From Volutella citrinella (taxonomy: Eukaryota > Ascomycota > Sordariomycetes > Hypocreales > Nectriaceae): a stretch of 64,000 nt of DNA. The stretch spans positions 1-64,000 of the forward strand of contig JAWZSP010000007.1 in the NCBI GenBank assembly GCA_034401135.1, in the 5' to 3' direction. The notes below the pieces were generated by a model. It was not told the DNA's origin and did no database searches. It saw nothing but the letters and a program-made list of their open reading frames with translations. Within the stretch, counting starts at the first letter, position 1. The number at the start of each line of letters is the position of its first letter. A program made the position numbers and the translations under genes. Of the stretch, positions 30,356 through 40,638 are shown piece after piece.

Positions 30356-32857
30356 ATGTCGCGAACCCGAGGCATGAAAGTCAACCCAGCGTGGGAGAAC
30401 TCCCAAGGGTGCTACAGCGCAAGCACCGATCCCCTGCTCCTCTTCGGTTCGGTTCAAGGAGAAGATCCGGCAGGAAGAACCTCTGTCGAGGAACGGTTTG
30501 GCAACCTCACTGACCTCTACCGCCGACAACCTGCCTTCTTCAAACCTCGCGAGACTTGGGACCCTGTTGACAATACCCTCGAGATCGCAGACCCAAAACT
30601 AGCCATCCCCCTCTTCGACAAAGTGCCTATGCGAGACCACTTTAAGGAGATCAAACACGCCGACAACGTTTGGGCAGAGCACTGCCGTAGCCTCTGGAGC
30701 GCGATCGGCAAAATGAATGACAAAGGCTGGGCATCGGACACTGAGCTGATGGCCTTCGTTCGCATGGTTTCGTACGGCATGGAAGACCTAGTGGCCTTCG
30801 GCGATGGTGTGCTTGGAATCGAGGGGAACGTGCCTTTCCCAAACCCCAAGATCGGTGAAACTGGTTCCAACTTGCTTCTCCCCCACGGTACCAATCGAGC
30901 CTTGCAGACCCCCTTCACTGGCCTAGGTGCCCCCGACCGCGTCCGCCACCTCATGGGAGACAAGCCTTTCTTCATTGGTCTAGTCAACTTCGCCAGTTCC
31001 CATTGGGGTTCATTCCTGTACGATCGGGTAGTCGGTCACGTTTACTTCTTCGACACCATGAGAAAGCAGATCCGCCCTCATGCCGCCCAATTCGCCTACG
31101 TCTGGCGCGAGACCCTTGCCTCTCTCGGAATGCCCTTCGACTTCAAGCTGATTGTCCCACCTCTATCCGATCAGCCCAACGGCTTTGAGTGTGGATTCCT
31201 TAGTGTCTTTTGCCTCTTCCAGACACTACGCGGCCTGCGAGGCTATGGCCCGGAGGATTTCGACAAACACACAAAGAAGGCTATCTTGACGATTGATCGC
31301 ACCCGCCCGAAGCACGAGCCTGCATTCCGATTCCGACTTCGAGACTGGGTCCTGGCTACTGTCGATCACGCTGCCGGCGACCGCGACGAGAGCCTCGACA
31401 TCGTTTACGCCCTGCTCACCTCTGCGGCCCTTATGGATCTTGGCTTTACACTCCCGAAGATCACCAAGGAGCAGATTCCTTACTCGATCCCTTACATGCG
31501 CCATGTCACCAAGTTCATCGACGTTTCTGAGATCCATGGAGACGAACGCTTCTTTACCAGCTTTGGCGGCCACCTCTGCTTCAAGGTTGACAAGCTTCGC
31601 TATGCCTTCTCTCCGACGTCGCTCCACCTGATCAGACCGAATCCAAGCAGTGCCAATCTCCTGCGGTCTTCCGCTCCGCCGGCTGACCAGCAAGCTCGAG
31701 TCCGCACCAAGATTTCTGATGAGGTACTCGCCATGTGGAAGAGCCGAGGCGTTGCTTGGAAGGGCCCTGTGCCGCAAAGGCCCCGATCGGAGTTCAACAC
31801 TGACGGACAGGGCTCTATTGATCTGATCGGAACGCCTCCCGCGAAGTCCCCAGCTCCTCTTGGCGACAGCCAGCCGCCAATCGCGACTCTTCAACCCTCA
31901 GTCGAGAATGTGCCCGACAGCCCTACACCCGGGTACCGAGCCAGCGCTCATTACTTTCCGGCCAACCCTTTCCATCGACGAACCCCGTCGCGATCAGACT
32001 CGGCTGGTCGAGAGCCCGCTGCTGGCATGCCCCCGGCCCCGCCTGTGTCTACGTTTGGCACCAGAACGCGCCAAGCTACACCACGCTCAGGTGTTGGGGA
32101 GGATCGCGATCGGTCTGAAGGAAGGTCGCGTAGCTCAACACCCTCACGAGCCGGGTCGGATCTGTGGGATCAGCCTCCGCCGCCTGGTGTTATGAAGCAC
32201 AGCACCTTCCACAGCTTCTTCAGGCAGCCGCAACCGCCAGCCCCGAAGAGACTGACGGCAACACCAGAGCCATCGCAACCCGGATCACGAGCGTCGAGCC
32301 CAGGCTTCCGAGTCAAACGGGAACCTCGTGTCGAGGTGGACGAAGATGGGCAGCGAATTGACCCCGAGACTGGCCAAGTGCCTCTGAAGAAGCTCGTCGC
32401 CTCCACACCCGAGATCGCCGGAGCACTCAAGTTGCCGTGCACCATAGAGGACGCCCTGGCAACCAAGGAGGCTCTGAAGGATCAGCCCCTTGGACAGGCC
32501 GCTGAGGAGATGGTGCGCGCTGTGAACGGAGTGGTACCGCTGTGCCCAGTCGAGGATCGAATCATCTACGGGTTCCCAGTTCCTGGCACTACGACATACA
32601 CATGGGCGCCGTTTGTCCCGCCTAATCTGATTCACCCTGGTCAGTGGGACTTCATCTTCCACGAAGCGACGCGACCGTGGGCGACCCAAGAGGCAAAGCC
32701 CAAGCCCAGCCGGGCGGAGCGGTATCGCAGCCGCAACCTGATCAAGGCGAATCCGGTGTTGCGGGAAGTTGTGGCGGAACAGGGATCGGGCGAGGACGAG
32801 GACATGGAGGACGCTGGAGACGAGGATGTGGAAATGGAGGATGTTGGTGGACAGTAG
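30356..32857 (+). CDS. Accessory gene: Ulp1-like cysteine protease (C48 type), 833 aa
   Basis: C48 proteases mature and remove SUMO-type modifiers. Residues 200-290 carry the active-site layout: H216-W217 in SSHWGSF, D233 in YFFDTM, Q273 and C279 in QPNGFECG. The His-Asp distance (17) and Gln-Cys distance (6) match yeast Ulp1 (H514, D531, Q574, C580). The N-terminal 190 residues are of unknown fold. Residues from about 440 on are Pro/Ser-rich and disordered, ending in an acidic tail. The stop is 70 bp before the polypurine tract, so the gene belongs to the element. What it cleaves (SUMO conjugates, its own gag, or host silencing factors) is open. No intron needed. Confidence 0.85.
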   Translation: MSRTRGMKVNPAWENSQGCYSASTDPLLLFGSVQGEDPAGRTSVEERFGNLTDLYRRQPAFFKPRETWDPVDNTLEIADPKLAIPLFDKVPMRDHFKEIKHADNVWAEHCRSLWSAIGKMNDKGWASDTELMAFVRMVSYGMEDLVAFGDGVLGIEGNVPFPNPKIGETGSNLLLPHGTNRALQTPFTGLGAPDRVRHLMGDKPFFIGLVNFASSHWGSFLYDRVVGHVYFFDTMRKQIRPHAAQFAYVWRETLASLGMPFDFKLIVPPLSDQPNGFECGFLSVFCLFQTLRGLRGYGPEDFDKHTKKAILTIDRTRPKHEPAFRFRLRDWVLATVDHAAGDRDESLDIVYALLTSAALMDLGFTLPKITKEQIPYSIPYMRHVTKFIDVSEIHGDERFFTSFGGHLCFKVDKLRYAFSPTSLHLIRPNPSSANLLRSSAPPADQQARVRTKISDEVLAMWKSRGVAWKGPVPQRPRSEFNTDGQGSIDLIGTPPAKSPAPLGDSQPPIATLQPSVENVPDSPTPGYRASAHYFPANPFHRRTPSRSDSAGREPAAGMPPAPPVSTFGTRTRQATPRSGVGEDRDRSEGRSRSSTPSRAGSDLWDQPPPPGVMKHSTFHSFFRQPQPPAPKRLTATPEPSQPGSRASSPGFRVKREPRVEVDEDGQRIDPETGQVPLKKLVASTPEIAGALKLPCTIEDALATKEALKDQPLGQAAEEMVRAVNGVVPLCPVEDRIIYGFPVPGTTTYTWAPFVPPNLIHPGQWDFIFHEATRPWATQEAKPKPSRAERYRSRNLIKANPVLREVVAEQGSGEDEDMEDAGDEDVEMEDVGGQ

Positions 32858-32926
32858 TTAGTCTTGGCTCGGATATCTTTGCTTGGGGCATGGTCTGCCT
32901 GATCATGAGGACATGATGCAGACCAT

Positions 32927-32936
32927 GGGGGAGGAG
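32927..32936 (+). other. Polypurine tract
   Basis: GGGGGAGGAG directly abuts the 3' LTR, the expected plus-strand primer. Confidence 0.8.
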
Positions 32937-33270
32937 TGTGTGGCAGCTGGATCACATTGGCATTTTGGTGGTTGGGCTGGATTGGTCAATTGGGCGTTTG
33001 GGTCAGTAGCTTAAAAGGGGCAGGTTCGCTCAGTACTTGAGATCAACAAGAATTTTCCCCCTCTTTCAATCTTTTTCTGTTCAGGGACTCCTTCATTTCT
33101 GTCTGATCAGATCGCTGGTCAATTCAGATTTTGTTTATCTTGCGAGGTTCTCTTGCTGGAGGTCACGCAAAATTTCGCTTTTCGCCCAAGTTCAGTTACC
33201 CTACGGCAGGTTTCTGCAGGGGACACTGACAATTATTGGTGTTTGTTTGGGCCTGTCATTCTCACCAACA
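32937..33270 (+). repeat. 3' LTR, 334 bp
   Basis: Identical by eye to 21133-21466, implying very recent insertion. Confidence 0.95.
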
Positions 33271-33276
33271 AAATAC

Positions 33277-33734
33277 TAATACACTATATAAAAATAAGGG
33301 GGAGCCCTATGCTTAGATCAGGTCTACTTAAGACCGGACATAAAGTAGGGCCTATAGCTAAGTAATAAAAGACTAATCAAGCTTAGACTAAAAAACAGAA
33401 GCAGACAGTCTAGGACTGACAAACCCTATGCTACAGTCTAAGGACTAAAAAGCCAAATACTTTAGTCTTAATAAAGGATTATAGGTATATATAGTAAATA
33501 TTACTAGTATATAGTCTCCTAAAAAAGTATATATCTAGTATAAGCAGCTCTTTAATTATCAATATAACTTAGTTACCTTAATTACTACTACCTAGTAACT
33601 TTTAACTATTACTAAACATAATAATAACTTATATCAGTCACTACTTAATAGTATTACCCTATCTGCTCTACTAATATAAACCCCTAGTACTTTTAGTATA
33701 AGTTTATATAGTTAAGACTACTCTAATTATTATA
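33277..33734 (+). repeat. Remainder of the old chromovirus 3' LTR
   Basis: Continues the LTR begun at 21117-21132. It aligns with 13880-14339 and is followed by the GTATA target duplicate. Confidence 0.85.
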
Positions 33735-34830
33735 GTATATATAACTTATATTATATAATAAGCTACTTTTATAAACTGCAGTTTTATTTATAAACTATAA
33801 GTCTTAAAAGTAGTATATATAAATTATATTAATAAGATATATTATATAAGTATTTTATTAAGCTATTAAAGTAGTTAGTATAGTAATCTTTAACCTTAAT
33901 ATATAATAGGATTAAAATACTAATATAGTTAAAATAGCTTTAATTAACTTATAATTTTATAAGCAGTATATATATATAGTTATTATTCTATATTTAACTT
34001 TATAGCTATTTTAAGTAAGATTAAGTCTTTAAAACTGACTTTTTTAAAATATAGTAAAACTGACCTCTGTCTTTTTTACTATCTTTAACCCTAATTAAGT
34101 AATTTTATTAAAACTAACTTTAATTTTATTAAAACTAATAATTAGTAAGCTTAAGATTAATAATAAACTTAAAAAGTATATAAAAGTTAGCTATAATAAA
34201 AATAATAAGATTTAGTAATATAATATTACTTAGTTATATTCTTACTAAATAAAAGTTTATTAATAATAAAATATTTTATAAATATACTATTCTTATTTAT
34301 ATTATAAAATAACATAGTTATTATAGCTTAGTATTATAGCTAGTCTTAAGAAATATAAATTTTCTCTTTTTTTTATTAAGTATACTCTGCTATTAATCCT
34401 TATATATAAACTCTAATAACTAGTATTAGAGATTATAAATAACTGTGTTTAATTAAGTAATTTTATTATTAAGTTAATATATATTATAGTTTAATAAGAT
34501 AATATAAAAGCATTGCGTCTTTATTACGCTATATCTTTTATTTAGTTAATTAATCTTTTCTCTTATTACCTTTTTATACTAATTAAGCTCTAGCTTAAGA
34601 ATGTCAATATGAATTTCTTACTTATCAACTTTTCCTTAAGTTTATATAAGTTGTCAACTGGGCTTATAGTATTGGATCGATATGATTTTATATTAATTTA
34701 AAAGAAATAGTATGAATTTAATATTATAAAAGGCATATTGCTTGTTCTATATTTATTATAGGGGTATACTACTTCTAAAGTAGTATTAAAAAGAATTATT
34801 AAGTCTTTTTTTTATAAACTAGGTCCCAGA
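33735..34830. other. AT-rich RIP-type relic sequence
   Basis: Begins with the second copy of the short repeat that precedes the old element (33757-33823). The rest is A/T-rich, without recognisable coding or terminal repeats. Confidence 0.6.
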
Positions 34831-36034
34831 GCTTAAGACTAGGTTACTAGGTTATAAAGACAGGCTCGGGCTTGTATTATTACATTTTTATAAGTATCAA
34901 TTCGAAATCTAGTTTCGGTATATAGATAATTATCGCGGGGCTTGTTATAGCTGCCCCGACAACTATCATCTGGTGCTAAGGATAAGATTCCACGGCGTCT
35001 GACTACCCCAGCACCTAATACAATACAGGTAGCTGTAGCCTGGGACTCCATAGCAAGCGTCGGTTCCTCTTATCCAGCAGAGCTGAGGGGCGCTGCGGTG
35101 TGCAATGCAACGGGCCTCGGCTCTCTCTACCAGGGACATTGGCGTGGACAGTCCTCCGACCGGGGAAGGGTCGGATACTTGGCACTGGCCCTATGGCATC
35201 CTTCATGAGCAGAGCAGAATGGGAGCGGGTTGAATATAACAAAGGTGTGGGAGACGATGATGTGTGTGGTGGGGAAAAAAGGGCGGAGGTAGCGGGTGCG
35301 AAGCGACAAGTGCACGGCAGACAAACGTGCCATCACGTGGATTTAGGCAGCAGGAGAAAATACAGCGTACCAGGCTGCAGATTTCGGTGACGCTCAGCGG
35401 AAGCTCCCATAGATGGCCGACGAACAGGCGAGTGAACATGGAATGAACATGGAATGAGCATGGAATGAATCAAGATGCCTGAGCGGCCACCCCTCCGGGC
35501 CCGCGCCGTCCCCACGCTCTTCTGCGTCAGTCCCATCTGTCTCTTCGCCCTCTATCAAATCCTCCACCCTCAAAACCCCCATTGTTTATTGTGCAGCCCA
35601 GTCTGCCCATGGCCTGGATCTTCCCAACGTTTGTCATGGAGTCGTGGCGTGTCGTTAGCTGCATATGAACGTGACCATGACAACCCACTGCAGCGCCTCC
35701 CCCGCTGAAGTGACAGCCCATCCCGCACTAGCCATGCACCAGGTACCAAGGCTGACCTGTGGCATGCCACAGGCCCACAGGTGATAGTTCAAAGCGCATT
35801 CCAGTCGCAAATTCGGTCTACGAAGAGTAGAGACGCTTATAGGTGGCTTGCTAGAAGTCACGAGCCGCCTTCTAGACTTGGGCGGGGCCCCAACCCAAAC
35901 TCCAATAATTTGTTGTTGATTGAGGTAAATAAAGCCTTGACTACACTAGCTGAGCATCCCCATTGTGGACTTTGGCCATCAAGCCGGAAGTACGGTCCGG
36001 GGCAAGCTCACCACCGGGGTAGAAAGCACATATG
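34831..36034. other. Gene-poor transition to normal composition
   Basis: GC content recovers from about 34835. Short frames on both strands overlap heavily and none looks real. Small inverted repeats occur near 34935-34959 (GGGG/CCCC arms) and 34971-35015 (GGTGCT/AGCACC). Confidence 0.5.
35433..35465. repeat. 11-bp tandem repeat, three copies
   Basis: Three units of GAACATGGAAT, the last with one change. Confidence 0.85.
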
Positions 36035-36868
36035 TTATTGCTCCGAGCGGCCAAATGAGACAGGGTTGAGTACATACATCATCACCCAGGTTGCATGCAG
36101 CCTACCTTCAACGGCGCATCTTTGCATATATCCCTCAACTCCTGGGGGCATGGCTCGGTCCCTCGGGAAGGTGATAGCTGTCCGCTGTGCGGGCTCTAGG
36201 TAGTTCATGTCGTGGACTAGCTTCCGTGTATGACAACGTGAAGTGAGCTGCCGTAATAATCCTGGATATAGTAGAGTTCGGAAGAAGCACGAAATACGCA
36301 TATGTGGTTTAGTGGCAGATGAGGAATCATGAGAAGTGTAATGGTGGCCGGTCCTCGACGGTTTCTGGCGACGGTCCGAGGCCCAGCACTTTCCAGAAAG
36401 CAAGATGCTTTCATGTGGAGAGAGATTGTCCTCCCAGCCTCTACGCAAAGTAAGGTGGTTATCGTATTCACAAACCCAGGATCCTCCGCTGCATGCAGGG
36501 GGATAGAAACTCAACTCCCTTTGGCCAGCCCAGCAAATGTGGTACTTTTTGAATTCAACCCATTCTCGCCATAGCTCAATCGGTATAGGTATCAGACCAT
36601 TCATTCACCACCTGCCCAATAGCCTACTGACCGGTCTTGGCATCTTGAGTCGGCCGTCAAGGATGATCGGCTTTACCCTTATCCAGTCGCCGACAGTAAT
36701 CACCGGTGCTAAACTGCTAATCGCCGTGTCCGCAATCTTGGCTGCAGGGACTACTGATATTAACAACGCATAAGAGAGGCGTAAGCACTGCCAGGTTTGG
36801 ACAACACCACAAAAGAGTTTCCTGTTACAATCGGAAATGCAAACGAGCGAAACACCAAAACATACCAC
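36035..36868 (-). pseudogene. Unrecognised reading frame of 278 codons with one internal TGA
   Basis: Two consecutive open stretches (36605-36868 and 36035-36604) are in the same frame and separated only by TGA at 36605-36607, directly after a TGG. In random sequence of this composition a dozen stops would be expected, so the frame may be a recently disabled gene or one with an unrecognised intron. The translation, containing IPIPIELWREWVEFKKYHIC, matches no family I know. Confidence 0.3.
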
Positions 36869-37146
36869 CTCAGTATGCAGCAGTCAAGCATACGGAATCG
36901 CCGACGACACCTCATGCCAGTCACGTCTTGATGAGATGATAGTGCTCAGGTTGATGATACCTTCGTCAATAGGACCTTCTCTTAAGGGATTCTCTCATGC
37001 GACTTCTACGCGAGTGCACACCTAGGGGAGTCCTCGCGTGTCCAATTGCTATCTGTCCAAAAACTATAAAGTAGCGACCAAACGCTCTCCATGCATGGTC
37101 TTTACAATTCTACATCAATTCCATACTTCGCTATCCATCAGCCAAC

Positions 37147-38018
37147 ATGAAAGCCGCATTCCTCATCGCCTTTACCTTCGCCCTTAAGGTAAGTTCCTGA
37201 TTTCCAGAGTCTGGGTCGAGTTAGTGTCTGAGTTTTCTCCACAGGGTCTTGCATCCCCGGCCTCTCTGCGTGCCAGAAATGATGCTGTTTGGACCGAGGA
37301 AGAGTTCAAGCGATCCGATGAGATCGAGGCTCTGGCACCGCTGGAATTCACTGGACCAGTTGTGCCGGGCGGTCCAGATGTCAACCTCTCTGGAACTGCC
37401 AAGAGCATCTATGAGCAAATCATTGAACTGAACCCAAAGTACAGTGTTTGGGACTTTCCCGAGTATGCCAAGGAGTTGGAGGTGGAGGGCATTTCGCGGG
37501 AAGATCTCGCACTGAAAATTGCTTCCCCTGATCCTGCTGCCATCGCTAAACGAGGCCTGCTGAGGAAGCGAGCCAAGGTGAGTCGTGGAATCCAGTTGCT
37601 ATTATGATGGGGACAAGTGGATTGATCAAGAGCTCCTCTAGCTGGCCTGTGATCTTTATGGCGATGTCTCATGGAATATGTGCGTCGAAGGTGTTGGCTA
37701 TCTTCAAAACCTTGGACAGGCTTGGTGTAAGGCACCAGCCAAGGCTTGCTCTCGAGTGAGCTGCTCCCACAACTGTGGAATCTTCCTCTGCAGCAAGGTT
37801 AGTCTTCCTCATCGCCAAGGCCGTGGAAACGGCGGCTGGGTAGTGAAGCCCGACTGACAGGCAGTAAACAGATGACAAAGGCAAAGAAGGTCCGATGTGG
37901 AAGCATTGCCGGTGATGTGAACGACATTGCTACCAAGTGTATGCACGTCACCGGGCGTTTCAATGGTCGAAAGGGCTTCAATTCTCACAATATCGAGGTT
38001 AAGTCGCAAAAGTGCTGA
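37147..38018 (+). CDS. Secreted cysteine-rich protein with processing sites, 225 aa
   Basis: Four exons: 37147-37188, 37245-37577, 37642-37797 and 37872-38018. The three introns (56, 64, 74 bp) have GTAAGT, GTGAGT and GTTAGT donors and all fall in phase 0. Residues 1-18 form a signal peptide. An acidic cysteine-free pro-region follows, with KR sites at 116-117 and 122-123 suitable for Kex2 cleavage. The C-terminal 100 residues hold ten cysteines (128, 139, 154, 161, 166, 170, 175, 186, 199, 225) around a RVSCS-x3-GIFLC core. Related ascomycete secreted proteins share a CxRVSCS...I-x-x-C pattern. The architecture is typical of secreted effectors or antimicrobial proteins; the role is inference. 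Confidence 0.85.
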
Positions 38019-39128
38019 TACCGCCTCGGGAGCAAGTGTCCCAAGCGACACTCGCCACTGATGCGGACCCCCTGAACGCAACGGCTATTTCGCAGAATGG
38101 TGTATGCAAACAGAAGAATGAACTGCCCTTAAAGAACTGCCCGTGCAGTTACGTACTCTCCTTGGCGCGACCAATATATTACTCTCCTTAGCACTGCCAA
38201 TATATTATCATTATAGCAACTAACACTAGTCTGCTCCCTCTTCCGCCCCATGGCAAACCCCCATCTCCCATCTGGTGTCGGGGGACACAACCACTGTTGT
38301 TGGAGCCACCATATGCATGGCTATTACCCCAATGATATTCTTAAATCGCCAATGCAGCTTGTTCGCGGCCATCACAGAGCCCAGTCCTCTTCTCATCGCC
38401 ACTTGGGGCTCTCACTGCAAGACCTTGATGCTGTTTTTGGCCGATGTTTGAAGAATCGGGAGACGACTTGGTGGATAACTCGGTAGCAGCCTCGGCGGAC
38501 AACTCGCTAGGACTGCCAGTATTTCTCTCTCTCCATTACTTGCCACACAAGCTCTTCATCGCGTCCAGTCGAGCCACCCGTGGTGCTTGCCAATGGCGGG
38601 TAGGAAGTGTATGGAGGTAGGGTTTCTAGATTACTTGTGGTATGGCTATAGATTCGAACGTCTGATTTTCACGCACTTTCTGCTGGGAGTTAGAATAGAA
38701 TAGGGCTGGCCTACTGCCCTGAATTAAAAGGAAAAATGGAAAACGAAATGGCATTCCCGTTTCATTCAAAATTTCCACGCCTTAATGTTCAAACACTCAC
38801 TAGTAATGAAGGGCGGAACATGTAAATAGTCGAGACAAGGAGATACACCGCCTATTGTTCTCGTCGTTGACCTAGGCGTAGTGGATTTGATAGACGCGAG
38901 CGAACTCTTTATTTGTTATGGGTGGGAGACCGGTATCCGAGGGCTTTCTAGTTCGTCCAATCCGGATGCATGCCAATGCCAGCCGGACATAGGCGAGAAT
39001 TCGTTGAAGAAAGGTGGTTACTGTAGTTTCCTTGGTGAAAGTAGTGGAGCTGGTTCTGTTCGTGGGTGTCGTCGTTGCGGTTTTCTCCTCGTGTGAGGTG
39101 CGGCAAATCTTCTTGTATCCAAGGTACG
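38019..39128. other. Intergenic, nothing recognised
   Basis: No convincing gene. Contains a 26-bp duplication at 38154-38205. Confidence 0.5.
38154..38205. repeat. 26-bp tandem duplication
   Basis: Two adjacent units beginning TACTCTCCTT and ending CCAATATAT differ at a few positions. Confidence 0.8.
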
Positions 39129-40334
39129 TTACGAGCCTCTCTGGCGTCGGCCCGCGCCCATCTTCATCGACTCCAAGAGAGGTGGGGGCGCACCAGAGAC
39201 AGACGGCGTCAAAATGAGGATGTGGGTGGCACTAGGCGACGAGTGATTGACCAAAATGCCCGAGGTTTGCTCCACGACAGCCATCCGATCTGAAGAAGAC
39301 TGTCATGAACACTAGCAACAGACTAACCCTGCCACAGTTCCAGCCCTGTCTGGGTCAACCCACCCTGGCGTATAGCCACCCCCAAAGTCGATGATCCAGG
39401 CATCGTCGTCTTCGCTGATGAGAACATTTTATGCCTTGATATCCCCCCAGATAATACCGTTTGCATGCAGAGCTGCGAGGGACGTCTGGATCTGACTCTC
39501 CCACTGCTGCAGGACCTCTAGCGTGAATTTATCAGTAAGAATCCAAGCCAGAGCACCTTTGCTGGGAATCCAATGCAACAGCATTCCAGCAAGCCCAGCG
39601 TCGTCGTATACAACACCGTGTAGCCTGCATACGTATGCCATTGGAGGGCGAAGCGAGGGGGTTGACTCGATTTGTCTGAATACGGCCAGTTCTCGCAGTG
39701 CTGACTCTGCGGTGACCATGGTCCTGAACGGCTTGAAGAAACACTCCATTGGCGCCCCGTCTTGGTCTCTAACGACCACCTTCTTGGGTGGCTTGGTGAA
39801 GGTATCTTTGCTATCACAATAGCGCAATTCGTCATCACTCGGCTGATAAACTCTCGTCCACTCGGGCAGCGTGTCCACGTACTGTTTGTCGACCCGAGTT
39901 CTGAGGCCAGTCGAGGCTTGGTATTCAGCCTTCTCACATGGCTGAAGATTGTCATTTTCTGCTCGGAGAATACAGCCCCATTGCTGGGTTGTGTAGTAGT
40001 ACTGATGGAGAGTGGGAGGTGGATTTGATGACGGCGACGGGACCTGGGAGCGGAGCAGGCGTTCGATGCAAGGGGCAAAGGCCATGTTCAGCCACTCAAA
40101 TGCCTCGTCTTCGTAGAAGCTGTTCTCGAGTTCGAATTCATCCGGATCCCCGAAGCGCAGTGCATTGAGGCACTTGAGATACTGCTTAGCGACCGTAGGC
40201 GAGTGGACAAAGTCGATCGGATCAATAGTGCAGGTAAAGACCGCGCCAGTATTGGAGCGGAAGACAAAGAAACCGTCATTTTCGGTCTCGTGGATGCTCC
40301 ATGAGCTGAGATCGTAGCAAGGGAGGTCGGCCAT
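39129..40334 (-). pseudogene. Protein kinase-like gene with nonsense codon in the catalytic loop
   Basis: The frame opens at ATG 40334. It runs through a lobe containing the likely phosphate-anchor Lys (FKPF) region to LHANGIIWGDIK, the catalytic loop with D298. It then meets TAA at 39429-39431, where a residue before NVLI is expected. Beyond the stop the same frame continues with NVLI and IIDFGGG, the metal-binding DFG motif, and a probable further exon to about 39129. The protein is therefore cut between its two catalytic motifs and cannot be an active kinase unless the stop is bypassed. It belongs to the fungal aminoglycoside-kinase/protein-kinase-like group found in variable regions. Confidence 0.7.
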
Positions 40335-40638
40335 GTCGCAGGGAAATGAAGATGGGTGAAGATGCTAAGGGAAGAGCTGAATGCAGTCATCCCAGGCTTG
40401 GCCAAACAAACAAACATTTCCCGTGGTGATCATGTGAAAGATGTTGGTTGATACCCGACATAGCAAAAACGATCCTTCTTCTGCTCTGTATAAATGGCTC
40501 TCTCAGGAACTCCATAGAGTTGACCTCGATGACCCCTAGAGTGCTGACCCTTGAGGTGAATCGAACTTGCACATTTGTAGAGCCTATATGGATTCGCATA
40601 TTGTCTGACTATGCCCAATTATCACTATAAACGTATCT
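40335..40638. other. Intergenic, nothing recognised
   Basis: Upstream region of the kinase-like relic; no other feature seen. Confidence 0.45.

Larger units (their letters stand above)
21128..33276 (+). mobile_element. Young intact Ty3/gypsy retrotransposon with two accessory genes
   Basis: The element runs 21133-33270 (12.14 kb) and has 334-bp LTRs that appear identical base for base, beginning TGTGTGG and ending CCAACA. AATAC flanks it at 21128-21132 and 33272-33276 as target-site duplication, with one base of uncertainty at the right junction. The order inside is primer-binding-site candidate, gag-pol, antisense spliced gene, sense protease-like gene, polypurine tract. Base composition is balanced and free of RIP, against the surrounding AT-rich wreck. 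It inserted into the 3' LTR of the old chromovirus. Confidence 0.95.
13865..33734 (+). mobile_element. Old RIP-destroyed Ty3/gypsy chromovirus, interrupted by a younger element
   Basis: Two matching LTRs of about 475 bp (13865-14339, and 21117-21132 continued at 33277-33734) flank an internal region with recognisable but stop-ridden gag, reverse transcriptase, RNase H, integrase and chromodomain. GTATA occurs immediately outside both ends (13860-13864 and 33735-33739), as expected for a 5-bp target duplication. LTR ends read TA...TA, consistent with RIP of TG...CA. Without the 12.1-kb insertion the element is about 7.7 kb. Confidence 0.85.

Noticed and set aside
31226..31894. 222-codon minus-strand frame under the protease-like gene
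   Set aside because: Low-complexity shadow; the sense strand carries the catalytic motifs.
34971..35015. GGTGCT/AGCACC inverted repeat considered as a tRNA remnant
   Set aside because: Too short, and no anticodon or T-loop arms could be drawn.
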